Assembly: GCA_024762655.1 (NCBI GenBank)
Contig: JANTHB010000008.1
Location: 1 to 63,587 of the forward strand
Length of the DNA stretch: 63,587 nucleotides
Direction: 5' to 3'
Source: Bacteroidales bacterium
Lineage (GTDB): Bacteria; Bacteroidota; Bacteroidia; Bacteroidales; VadinHA17
Below the pieces are notes generated by a model. It was not told the origin of the DNA. It worked only from the letters and a program-made list of their open reading frames with translations, and did no database searches. Numbering within the stretch: the stretch's first letter is position 1; each line of letters starts with the position of its first letter. Shown piece by piece: positions 56,432-63,587 of this stretch. The translations under genes were made by a program, and so were the position numbers.

Positions 56432-57898
56432 TTATCCGTTTTCATTATTTTTTCTGATAATCCAAAGCCCGAGGTACGTGATCATTCCATTCAACAGCAG
56501 GATCGTATATCCGAAATGAAATCCCGTGTAGCGGATGAAAACAACATTCAGCAACCACGACAGAAGCGGGGATAAAACAACCACCAACGGGACCCATTTG
56601 TCCCGGACCTGATTTTTTGTTATCAGACCGAAACTGTAAAGCCCGAGCAGGGGACCGTATGTATAACCGGCAATGGCAAAAACGGTATTTATAACACTGT
56701 CGTTATTCACCGCCCGGAAGACCATAATGATCGTAATCAACAAAACGGAGAAAGAGATATTTACCATGTTCCTGATTCTTTTCTTCTGCGCGTCCGTTTT
56801 CCCTTCCGTATGGAGAAAATCCGTATAAAAGGAAGTGGTAAGGGCTGTCAGCGCAGAATCGGCCGAAGAAAAGGCTGCCGAGGCAATCCCCAGTAAAAAG
56901 ATAATCCCTGCACCGGTGGAAAAATAGTGGAGGGCCAGGGTGGGAAAGACTTTGTCGGTATCGGTATAATGCCCTGCCGCATCCGTGGGCAGCATGATCC
57001 CCGACTTGTTGGCAAAGACAAACAACAAAACACCCAGCGACAGAAAGATCAGGTTCGTAACAACAAGGATGATTGTGTAGAGATAGATATTTTTTTGGGC
57101 TTCTTTCAGATTGCGACAGGTCAGGCTCTTTTGCATCTCATTCTGATCCAGTCCGTTCATAGCCACCGCTACCACTGCTCCGGTGATAAACTGCTTGTAA
57201 AAGTTCTTTTCATAGTTCCAATCCCAGTTAAAGATATGTGAATACTTGCTGTGTACAATGGTCTTTACCGTCTCCCCAAAAGAAAGATGCAGGCCTTTGG
57301 TGATAATTATGATGCTGACTACCACCGAAGAAAGCATCATCAGGGTCTGGAACGTATCGGTCCATACGATGGTCTTGATCCCGGCTTTGTTGGTATAGGC
57401 CCAGATCATCATTATGGTAAGCATGACCGTGATGACAAAAGGGATATGATAATAATCGAAAAAAGCCAGTTGCAGGACCCCTGCCACGACAAACAACCGC
57501 AGAGAAGCCCCCAGGGACTGAGAAGTCAGAAAAAAAAGAGCTCCCGTTTTATGAGAGACCCGTCCAAAGCGGGACCCCAGGTAGGAATAGATGGAAACCA
57601 GCTTCAGCCTGTAATACAGCGGTAGCAGTACCATGGCGATAATAAAGTATCCTACCAGATACCCGAGGACAAGTTGAAAATAGTAAAAATATGTATTCCC
57701 GACCTCCCCGGGTACGGAGATGAACGTAATCCCCGAAAGGGAAGCTCCTACCATCCCGAATGCCACAACATACCAGGGAGAACGCCGGTTACCGGTAAAA
57801 TAGGTTTCCGTATCTGCGTTCTTTGCCGTAAAATGCGAAATCAGCAATAATACGCCGAAGTAAGCCAGGATAACCCCTAATACGATGATGGGACTCAT
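56432..57898 (-). CDS. Sodium:solute symporter family protein
   Basis: 488 residues from the chosen ATG at 57898. About thirteen transmembrane helices form the LeuT-like SSS fold. The sodium-site region SLSGITFISVPGEVG near residue 50 and SADSALTALTTSFYTDFL near the middle are typical of the SSS family. The substrate is unknown; sugars, amino acids and sialic acid are all carried by family members. An in-frame ATG at 57955 would add a basic, aromatic leader. The gene is 119 bases after the amidase gene's start. Confidence 0.88.
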   Translation of the reverse strand: MSPIIVLGVILAYFGVLLLISHFTAKNADTETYFTGNRRSPWYVVAFGMVGASLSGITFISVPGEVGNTYFYYFQLVLGYLVGYFIIAMVLLPLYYRLKLVSIYSYLGSRFGRVSHKTGALFFLTSQSLGASLRLFVVAGVLQLAFFDYYHIPFVITVMLTIMMIWAYTNKAGIKTIVWTDTFQTLMMLSSVVVSIIIITKGLHLSFGETVKTIVHSKYSHIFNWDWNYEKNFYKQFITGAVVAVAMNGLDQNEMQKSLTCRNLKEAQKNIYLYTIILVVTNLIFLSLGVLLFVFANKSGIMLPTDAAGHYTDTDKVFPTLALHYFSTGAGIIFLLGIASAAFSSADSALTALTTSFYTDFLHTEGKTDAQKKRIRNMVNISFSVLLITIIMVFRAVNNDSVINTVFAIAGYTYGPLLGLYSFGLITKNQVRDKWVPLVVVLSPLLSWLLNVVFIRYTGFHFGYTILLLNGMITYLGLWIIRKNNENG

Positions 57899-57978
57899 GC
57901 GTTGCCAGGTTTTGTGAAATTTCAGGCAAAAGTAAAATATTTTTCTATATTTCATTTTTTTTCGTCCTGAAGCCTAAC

Positions 57979-57986
57979 TACCTTTG
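57979..57986 (+). promoter_or_regulatory. Possible -7 box of the GNAT gene
   Basis: TACCTTTG fits TAnnTTTG and lies 19 bases before the start at 58006. No convincing -33 TTTG box was found; the upstream place is a T-run (57955-57962). Confidence 0.3.
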
Positions 57987-58005
57987 GATACATAAAAATC
58001 AAACC

Positions 58006-58482
58006 ATGGAAGATCAGCAGGTCATCATTAGGTCGCTGGAGACCGAATCAGAGATAAAAGCCTGTGCGGCGCTCATGGCAGGCACGAATCCGTGGATCAC
58101 CCTGCAGATAACAGCCGGACAAATCGAAGAGACCCTGCGCGATCCGTTGTATGAATCGTATGTTGCTCTTTCCGGGGAAGAGATTGCCGGCGTAGCAGTC
58201 ATCCAGATGAAAGGCGCCTGTACCGGATACCTGAAAAGCATTGCCGTCAGCGACAAATGGCGGAAAAAACATGTAGGCAGCCGGCTCATGGATTTTATTG
58301 AACAAAGGATTTTCGCGGGACACCCCAATGTTTTTCTGTGTGTTTCTTCTTTTAATGAAGCCGCCAAACAATTTTATGTAAGAAGAGGATACCGCGAGAT
58401 TGGGGTTATCAGGGACTATCTGGTGGAGGGTTATGATGAGATTTTTATGCGTAAAACCACAGGCCCCGTTCTCAGGAGATAG
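58006..58482 (+). CDS. GNAT family N-acetyltransferase
   Basis: 158 residues. The acetyl-CoA site is VSDKWRKKHVGSRLMDFIEQ near residue 85-104, the V/I-x-x-x-x-R-x-x-G-x-G/A pattern. FLCVSSFNEAAKQFYVRRGYREIGVIRDY is the C-terminal motif. It acetylates an unknown amine, protein or antibiotic. The gene ends 8 bases from the PBP gene on the other strand. Confidence 0.88.
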   Translation: MEDQQVIIRSLETESEIKACAALMAGTNPWITLQITAGQIEETLRDPLYESYVALSGEEIAGVAVIQMKGACTGYLKSIAVSDKWRKKHVGSRLMDFIEQRIFAGHPNVFLCVSSFNEAAKQFYVRRGYREIGVIRDYLVEGYDEIFMRKTTGPVLRR

Positions 58483-58490
58483 TCTTCCCG

Positions 58491-60842
58491 TTATCGTTTC
58501 TTTTTCCCGAAAATACGCCGCATGGTTTCACGTATTTTCTTACGACGTATTTTCTGCCGTTCCTGTCGTTCTTTCTGTTTTACCAGGCGCAGAGAGTCTG
58601 AGAGTGGTCTTCTGCCGAACAACCGTTCGAAGAAGTTTTCTTCGGGATTGACCGGAGAATAATCCGGACAGTTCAGTTTTTTCATATCCCCGGCAGTGAG
58701 CATAGGAAAGCTGCCCCGCACATATTTCCCTGCCTGCGGATCCCGTTCCATATTTTTTACGAACCGGGCAAACACAGGCAGTGCCATGTGCGCACCCTGT
58801 CCCAACGTGGTCGTCCGGAAATGTACCTGAGGGCTTTCGGCGCCCACCCAGCATCCGGTAACAAGCCCCGGCGTGATACCTATAAACCATCCGTCGGCAT
58901 TGTTTTGTGTCGTTCCTGTTTTCCCGGCCAGCTCTTCCTGCAGATGATAGACGCTACGCAGAGAGCGGGCGGTTCCCGAATCCACTACCTCCCGCAGCAT
59001 ATACAGCATCAACCAGCTGATGTCATCATCCAACACCCGGATTGGGGGATCCTCCGGCTGATATTCATACAACACCTCTCCATGGCTGCCGGTAATTTTC
59101 AGGATGGTAACAGGTTCTTTTTGCTCCCCCCCGTTCACAAAGGGCGTATAGGCATTGATCAGTTCGCGCAACGACAGGGAGACCGTTCCCAGGGCAATGG
59201 AAGGCACCGCCGGGATCTCAGACCGGATGCCCAGCCTTTCGGCCATCTCCACAACCCTTCCCACACCGGTTTTCGCAAGTACAGCGGCGGTCACGGTATT
59301 CACCGAATGAGCCAACGCTCCCTTCAGAGAATAATAACCTTCATATTCCCCTTCGGCATTTTCCGGGGACCAGTCGTCAAATTCTGGAAATGTTCGGCGT
59401 TCGTTGGAGAAGAATTTACAGGGAGAGAGCCCCTCCTCGAGGGCAGCAGCATAAACAAACGGCTTAAACGTGGATCCTGCCTGTCTTTTCGCCGTAACAT
59501 GATTATACTGATACCGGCTGTGGTCAATGCCCCCCACCCAGGCCAGGACAAATCCGGAATACGGATCTTCCGCCATAAAGCCGGCATGCAGGGTCATCAG
59601 ACTCTGGGTTATGGAATCAAGCGGCGTATAGGTTTTCGTTTGCCGGTTTTCATCGTTTGTCAGGGTTACGGGAATACGCATCTTCTGCAGGATCGCTTTT
59701 TCGGTTAATCCTTTCTCCAGCCAGTATTTATAACGTGAGCTGTTCCTGACGGCACGCATAAAAAGACCGGAAGAGTCAGGCCAGGGCGTTCGTCCCTGCC
59801 AGTGCCGGTCAAACTCTTTTTGTAACACTTTCATATGACTCCGGACAGCCTGTTCGGCAGATCTCTGCAGCACCGAATGAATGGTGGTATAGATCTTCAG
59901 CCCGCCGGTAAGGATATTCACCGTATCTCCATATTTTTCTTTCAGGATCTTTTCCGCTTCCAGTCTCGCCATATCCCTGAAATACGGAGCGATCCCGGCA
60001 TTCCGGTCTATTCTCCTGTAATGTAAAACCAAGGGTGATTTCTGCCATTTTCTCATCTCTTCCGCTGAAAGAAACCCATGTTCTTCCATACGGCGTAACA
60101 CAACATTCCGGCGTTTTTTGTTTCTTTCAGGATGCAGACGGGGATTATAAGCAGTGTTGGCTGCCAACATACCGACCAGGGTAGCTGCTTCGGCAGGGTT
60201 CAGGGCTCCGGCAGGTTTACTGAAAAAACGCTGCGAAGCGGTTTCTATTCCATAGATATCCTCTCCGAAGGGCACCGTGTTCAAATACAACGTAAGAATC
60301 TGCTCTTTATCATATACTTTTTCCAGCCGGGCAGCGATGAAAGCTTCCTTCGTCTTGTTCACCAGCAGGGAGCCCCAGGAATGGCCCTTTCGCGGGTAGA
60401 TATTCCGGGCCAGTTGTTCGCTAATGGTACTTCCACCGCCCTGTGAACGCTCGCCCAGCAATATCGTTCGTACCAACACCCTTCCCAGGCTGATATAGTC
60501 AATGCCGTGATGTTCAAAAAAACGGGAATCTTCAGTAGCCACCAGGGCGTGGAGGACGTGGGGAGAGATATTCTTATTTCCGATGGTCAGCCGGTTTTCA
60601 ATAAAATAGCGTCCCATCAGTTTCCCATCCAGAGAATATACTTCCGAAGCCGTATTCTGACGTATATGCTCCAACGACTCGACCGACGGCAGGGCTCCGA
60701 AAAAACCGGCCCAGACCAGAAAAATAAAAAAAACAAACAGAAGGAATGCGGACCCCAGCAAGGTAAACAACGCTTTGACTGCCGGCCCCTTCCATGTACG
60801 GGTATGCCTGTTTTTCTTTTTGTATATGTTTCTTGCTGCCAT
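58491..60842 (-). CDS. Penicillin-binding protein 1A (class A transglycosylase-transpeptidase)
   Basis: 783 residues. An N-terminal transmembrane helix at about 25-48 is followed by a GT51 domain with catalytic Glu104 in ATEDSRFFEHHGID. The transpeptidase domain has SxxK in GSTFKPFVYA, SVN in AHSVNTVTAAV and KTGTT in LAGKTGTTQNN. The basic tail (QERQKIRRKKIRETMRRIFGKKKR) is typical of Bacteroidota PBP1A. The enzyme polymerises and cross-links peptidoglycan at the periplasmic face. TATCTTTG on the minus strand at 60879-60886 may be part of its promoter. Confidence 0.94.
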   Translation of the reverse strand: MAARNIYKKKNRHTRTWKGPAVKALFTLLGSAFLLFVFFIFLVWAGFFGALPSVESLEHIRQNTASEVYSLDGKLMGRYFIENRLTIGNKNISPHVLHALVATEDSRFFEHHGIDYISLGRVLVRTILLGERSQGGGSTISEQLARNIYPRKGHSWGSLLVNKTKEAFIAARLEKVYDKEQILTLYLNTVPFGEDIYGIETASQRFFSKPAGALNPAEAATLVGMLAANTAYNPRLHPERNKKRRNVVLRRMEEHGFLSAEEMRKWQKSPLVLHYRRIDRNAGIAPYFRDMARLEAEKILKEKYGDTVNILTGGLKIYTTIHSVLQRSAEQAVRSHMKVLQKEFDRHWQGRTPWPDSSGLFMRAVRNSSRYKYWLEKGLTEKAILQKMRIPVTLTNDENRQTKTYTPLDSITQSLMTLHAGFMAEDPYSGFVLAWVGGIDHSRYQYNHVTAKRQAGSTFKPFVYAAALEEGLSPCKFFSNERRTFPEFDDWSPENAEGEYEGYYSLKGALAHSVNTVTAAVLAKTGVGRVVEMAERLGIRSEIPAVPSIALGTVSLSLRELINAYTPFVNGGEQKEPVTILKITGSHGEVLYEYQPEDPPIRVLDDDISWLMLYMLREVVDSGTARSLRSVYHLQEELAGKTGTTQNNADGWFIGITPGLVTGCWVGAESPQVHFRTTTLGQGAHMALPVFARFVKNMERDPQAGKYVRGSFPMLTAGDMKKLNCPDYSPVNPEENFFERLFGRRPLSDSLRLVKQKERQERQKIRRKKIRETMRRIFGKKKR

Positions 60843-61032
60843 GCAGGGGACTCTTCTTTTTTATATTATTGAGCCGGACAAAGATAGTAACCTAAATCTG
60901 TATGGAATATTGTTCCCGCAACAATTTCAGATCAGCGCTGTCAATTACAAGGACAATTAACCGATATATTCGGTAATTATTTTTAATTTTGCCCGTTATT
61001 ATTCCTGAACATAACCCAAAAAGCATATTGTT

Positions 61033-61650
61033 ATGAAAAAGATACTCCACCGTTTCACCATAATCATTGTTTTACTGTTGCTTTTGGCGGGAAGCAGGTT
61101 TACCGTTTCGGCCCAGACAAGGATGTCGCAGGTAATGGATACGGCCACCCTGAAAAGCCAACTGGAGTATGTCCAGAAAAGAACCAAAATATATGATAAC
61201 TTCCGTGCCATCCGGGAAGATTACTTTCAGAAAATCAAGAGAAATTCCCTGGATTCGTTGAAGCAGGCCAGGCAAATCATTGATGAATTGAATAAAAAAA
61301 TCTATGATATGGATCGGCAAATCACCGTACTGAAAGGGAATCTTGCCAAAACAAAACAGGATCTGGAAGAGGTCACCCGCACAAAAAACAGCTTAAGTCT
61401 TTTCGGCATCAGGATGAACAAAGCGGCCTACAATGTTCTTTTATGGGGCATCATTGCAGGCCTGGCGGCCCTGCTGGTCATTCTTTTTCTGATGTATAAA
61501 CGTTCGCATACCGTAACCCTTCACACCAAAAAAGAACTGGATGAACTGAAGGAAGAGTTTGAAAGCTACCGCAAAAGCACCCGGGAACGGATCGAAAAGA
61601 TGACCATCAGCCACCATAAAGAGATCCAAAAGCTGAAAGGCAATCCATAG
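61033..61650 (+). CDS. Membrane-anchored coiled-coil protein, unknown function
   Basis: 205 residues. A signal peptide (KKILHRFTIIIVLLLLLAGSRFTVSAQ) is followed by a coiled coil at about 40-120 (DSLKQARQIIDELNKKIYDMDRQITVLKGNLAKTKQDLEEV), one transmembrane helix at about 137-158 and a second charged helix (KKELDELKEEFESYRKSTRERIEKM). The layout places the first coil outside and the second inside the cytoplasm. I do not recognise an enzymatic domain. It stands alone between PBP1A and the sulfatase. Confidence 0.65.
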   Translation: MKKILHRFTIIIVLLLLLAGSRFTVSAQTRMSQVMDTATLKSQLEYVQKRTKIYDNFRAIREDYFQKIKRNSLDSLKQARQIIDELNKKIYDMDRQITVLKGNLAKTKQDLEEVTRTKNSLSLFGIRMNKAAYNVLLWGIIAGLAALLVILFLMYKRSHTVTLHTKKELDELKEEFESYRKSTRERIEKMTISHHKEIQKLKGNP

Positions 61651-61889
61651 CGTCAGGAAAGAAATTAAAAGCATCCATCTGTTACAATCCGGTTTTCACT
61701 ACTTAGGGTTTGCTCCCGTCTGCATAAATCTTCTCAAAGGGAAAATAATCCCAAATTTACCCGGTACCCTACCGCAGGCGGGTGCGCATTAGTAGATTTT
61801 TTCGAAATATCTATTGCGCAACCCGGGATAATAGGTCAAAAAAATTTCTTTATTTGTATACCTGAAAGAAAATGCCAAACTTATCCGAT

Positions 61890-63374
61890 ATGAAAACAAT
61901 TGGGAAATATATGCTGATCGCCGGCCTGTTGGGACTTGGGTTTCTCGGTGCCTGTTCAGGCGGGAAAAAAGCAAAAGATGCAAAAGATAAACCTGAACGT
62001 CTGAATATACTATGGATTGTGGCGGATGATCTGGGCACCGACCTGGGGTGCTATGGAAACGAGGTGGTCTATACCCCCAACCTGGACCATCTGGCGGCGC
62101 AGGGTGTAAAATACGGTTATTTCTACACCGTAACTGCCGTATGTTCCCCCAGCCGTTCTACGATGATCACCGGGATGTACCCTACCAGTATTCATTGCCA
62201 GAATCATCGCACCCACTTTAAAAAACCCTTACCGGACGGGGTGGTACCCATTACCTGGTTATTCCGCAAAGCGGGATATTTCACCTGTAACGGAGATTTC
62301 CGGGATAAAAACAGGCCCGGGAAACAAGACTACAATTTCAAAGCCGACAACCTCTATGACGGCACCGACTGGAGCCAGCGTAAACCCGGGCAGCCTTTCT
62401 TTGCTCAGATTCAGATCCACTACCCTCACCGGGCCTTCTCTCATGACACCATTCGTCCCATTGATCCGGAGAAAGTAACAATCCCTCCCTATTATCCGGA
62501 CCACCGGATTACAAGGCAAGACTGGGCTTTATACCTTGAAACCATTCAGATCCTGGACCGGACCGTAGAAAATATTCTACAAAGACTGGAGAAGGAGGGG
62601 CTGGCCAAATCCACAGTAGTATTTTTCTTTGGCGACCAGGGACGGCCTATGCTACGTGCCAAACAATTTTTGTATGACCCCGGTATTCATACCCCGCTGA
62701 TTATCCGTTATCCGGATGGAAAAATGGAAGGAACGGTTGAGAATAAACTTGTAAGTAATGTGGATCTCGCTCCGGCAAGCCTTGCCCTGGCAGGCATCCC
62801 GATACCTGAATATATGCAGGGGATTGATTTTCTGGACCCCAACGTCCCGGAAAGGACTTATGTATATTGCATGCGTGATCGCCGGGATGAAACCGTGGAC
62901 CGGATACGGGCTGTACGTACAAATAATTTTAAATATATACGTAACTTTTATCCGGAAAGGCCATACACCCAGTTCAATACCTATAAAAAACAAGCTTATC
63001 CCGTGCTTACCCTGATGCAGGTATTGCACCGGAAAGGGAAACTGACACCGGCGCAGGAGCAGTTTATGGCTGACAGAAAACCTCCCGAAGAGTTATATGA
63101 CCTGATCCGGGATCCTTTTGAAATTCATAATCTGTACAAGAACAACGCCTATGCAGATACCTTACAGCAACTGCGTACTCTGCTGGACACCGTACTGGCA
63201 AAATACGATAAAGGCACCTACCCCGAAGATGAAAGAGAGATTGAATACGCAAAAAAACTGGCCGCCAAACGATATACCCAAATTATGAAACGCCGGGGGC
63301 TGGGTGAAAATCCCACGGATGAACAAATCCTGGAATGGTGGGAGAAAAGACTCACCCCGGCCGGAGGAAGGTAA
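61890..63374 (+). CDS. Sulfatase, lipoprotein
   Basis: 494 residues. A lipoprotein signal ends in GFLGAC. The sulfatase domain starts with ILWIVADDLGTDLGCYG (metal Asp pair), and the formylglycine motif is CSPSR with Cys85. VVFFFGDQGRP is the C-terminal metal motif, with Gln at the position that is usually Asn or His. The C-terminal LRTNNFKYIRNF-like region is present (VRTNNFKYIRNFYPE). It hydrolyses a sulfate ester, probably from a glycan, after activation by a formylglycine maturase not encoded here. Another in-frame ATG at 61872 adds six residues before the signal. Confidence 0.88.
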   Translation: MKTIGKYMLIAGLLGLGFLGACSGGKKAKDAKDKPERLNILWIVADDLGTDLGCYGNEVVYTPNLDHLAAQGVKYGYFYTVTAVCSPSRSTMITGMYPTSIHCQNHRTHFKKPLPDGVVPITWLFRKAGYFTCNGDFRDKNRPGKQDYNFKADNLYDGTDWSQRKPGQPFFAQIQIHYPHRAFSHDTIRPIDPEKVTIPPYYPDHRITRQDWALYLETIQILDRTVENILQRLEKEGLAKSTVVFFFGDQGRPMLRAKQFLYDPGIHTPLIIRYPDGKMEGTVENKLVSNVDLAPASLALAGIPIPEYMQGIDFLDPNVPERTYVYCMRDRRDETVDRIRAVRTNNFKYIRNFYPERPYTQFNTYKKQAYPVLTLMQVLHRKGKLTPAQEQFMADRKPPEELYDLIRDPFEIHNLYKNNAYADTLQQLRTLLDTVLAKYDKGTYPEDEREIEYAKKLAAKRYTQIMKRRGLGENPTDEQILEWWEKRLTPAGGR

Positions 63375-63459
63375 AACCAAACTAACCGGCAAACCGGAAC
63401 AGGCAATATGTACCCCTTCGTCAACAGAACCGAAAGACACCTCCGTAACACCAGCGACA

Positions 63460-63495
63460 GAAAGCACCTACGTAGGCGCCTACGTAGGTACTTTC
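63460..63495. repeat. Second CTACGTAG palindrome, 36 bp with one mismatch
   Basis: CTACGTAG occurs at 63468-63475 and 63480-63487, 12 bases apart. The arms pair over 18 bases with one mismatch (C65/A90), and the pairing can extend by three bases if A59 is bulged. The inner 22 bases are identical to those of the palindrome at 9553-9594. It lies about 85 bases after the sulfatase stop. No T-run follows. Confidence 0.85.
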
Positions 63496-63587
63496 GTCAG
63501 GGGGATGGTCTTAACCCCTAAGATAAAATTGTATTTTTAATAGCATGCATCACAAGAATAATCACCAACAATGAATCCAAACTAATT

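Overview
The window is chromosomal DNA of a member of Bacteroidota, most likely Bacteroidales or a close relative. The evidence is two proteins with type IX secretion (T9SS) C-terminal sorting domains, a MurF-alanine racemase fusion, a two-domain PASTA protein without a kinase, an OMP_b-brl_3 TonB-family receptor, DUF4294 and LptF/LptG-Tgt neighbours, and promoters of the Bacteroidota TTTG-N18-20-TAnnTTTG type. No rRNA, tRNA, CRISPR array, transposase, integrase or phage gene was seen. All identifications come from reading sequence and motifs; no database search was run.

Region 1 (1-9.5 kb) is visibly AT-richer than the rest and partly decayed. It holds a DegV protein cut by the window edge, a DUF1295 membrane enzyme, a membrane-anchored peroxiredoxin, PlsY, an SRPBCC protein and a pyrimidine-dimer DNA glycosylase. 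After these come a broken lipocalin gene, DUF2200, a VOC protein behind an interrupted leader, a truncated second VOC gene, a barrel-like outer-membrane protein, a secreted beta-propeller protein with a T9SS signal, and DUF4153. The DUF1295/SRPBCC/UV-glycosylase/lipocalin/peroxiredoxin set resembles light- or oxidation-stress gene sets of aquatic bacteria. A perfect 42-bp palindrome built on CTACGTAG lies near the change in base composition.

Region 2 (9.6-17.7 kb) holds outer-membrane and carbohydrate genes: an OMP_b-brl_3 receptor, a secreted MsrB, a GH2 beta-galactosidase and a Gfo/Idh/MocA oxidoreductase. Three CTACGTAG sites at exact 22-bp spacing lie between msrB and the galactosidase.

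Region 3 (17.7-36.9 kb) is mostly housekeeping: murF-alr, tdk, rsmI, a phosphoethanolamine transferase behind an 11-bp minisatellite, a DEAD-box helicase, dnaB, ispE, a biotin carrier with a carboxyltransferase, an LptF/LptG permease, a Tgt without its zinc cysteines, a glycosyltransferase, an ECF-type sigma factor and rsmG.

Region 4 (36.9-46.8 kb) holds rpmH (52 codons), a PASTA protein, a T9SS cargo protein, an RluD-type pseudouridine synthase, a solitary AbrB-like protein and ddl on the plus strand. These converge on gcvP, a metallo-beta-lactamase-fold hydrolase and pcm. PASTA and Ddl both concern peptidoglycan, as do murF-alr, PBP1A and a lipoprotein amidase elsewhere in the window.

Region 5 (47-63.6 kb) holds an exopolysaccharide-initiating sugar transferase with a reduced Gfo/Idh-like partner, ThpR, ElbB, DUF4294, a DUF3267 putative metalloprotease, a POT peptide transporter, folA with a serine hydrolase, an amidase, a sodium:solute symporter, a GNAT protein, PBP1A, a coiled-coil membrane protein and a sulfatase lipoprotein. 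A second CTACGTAG palindrome follows the sulfatase.
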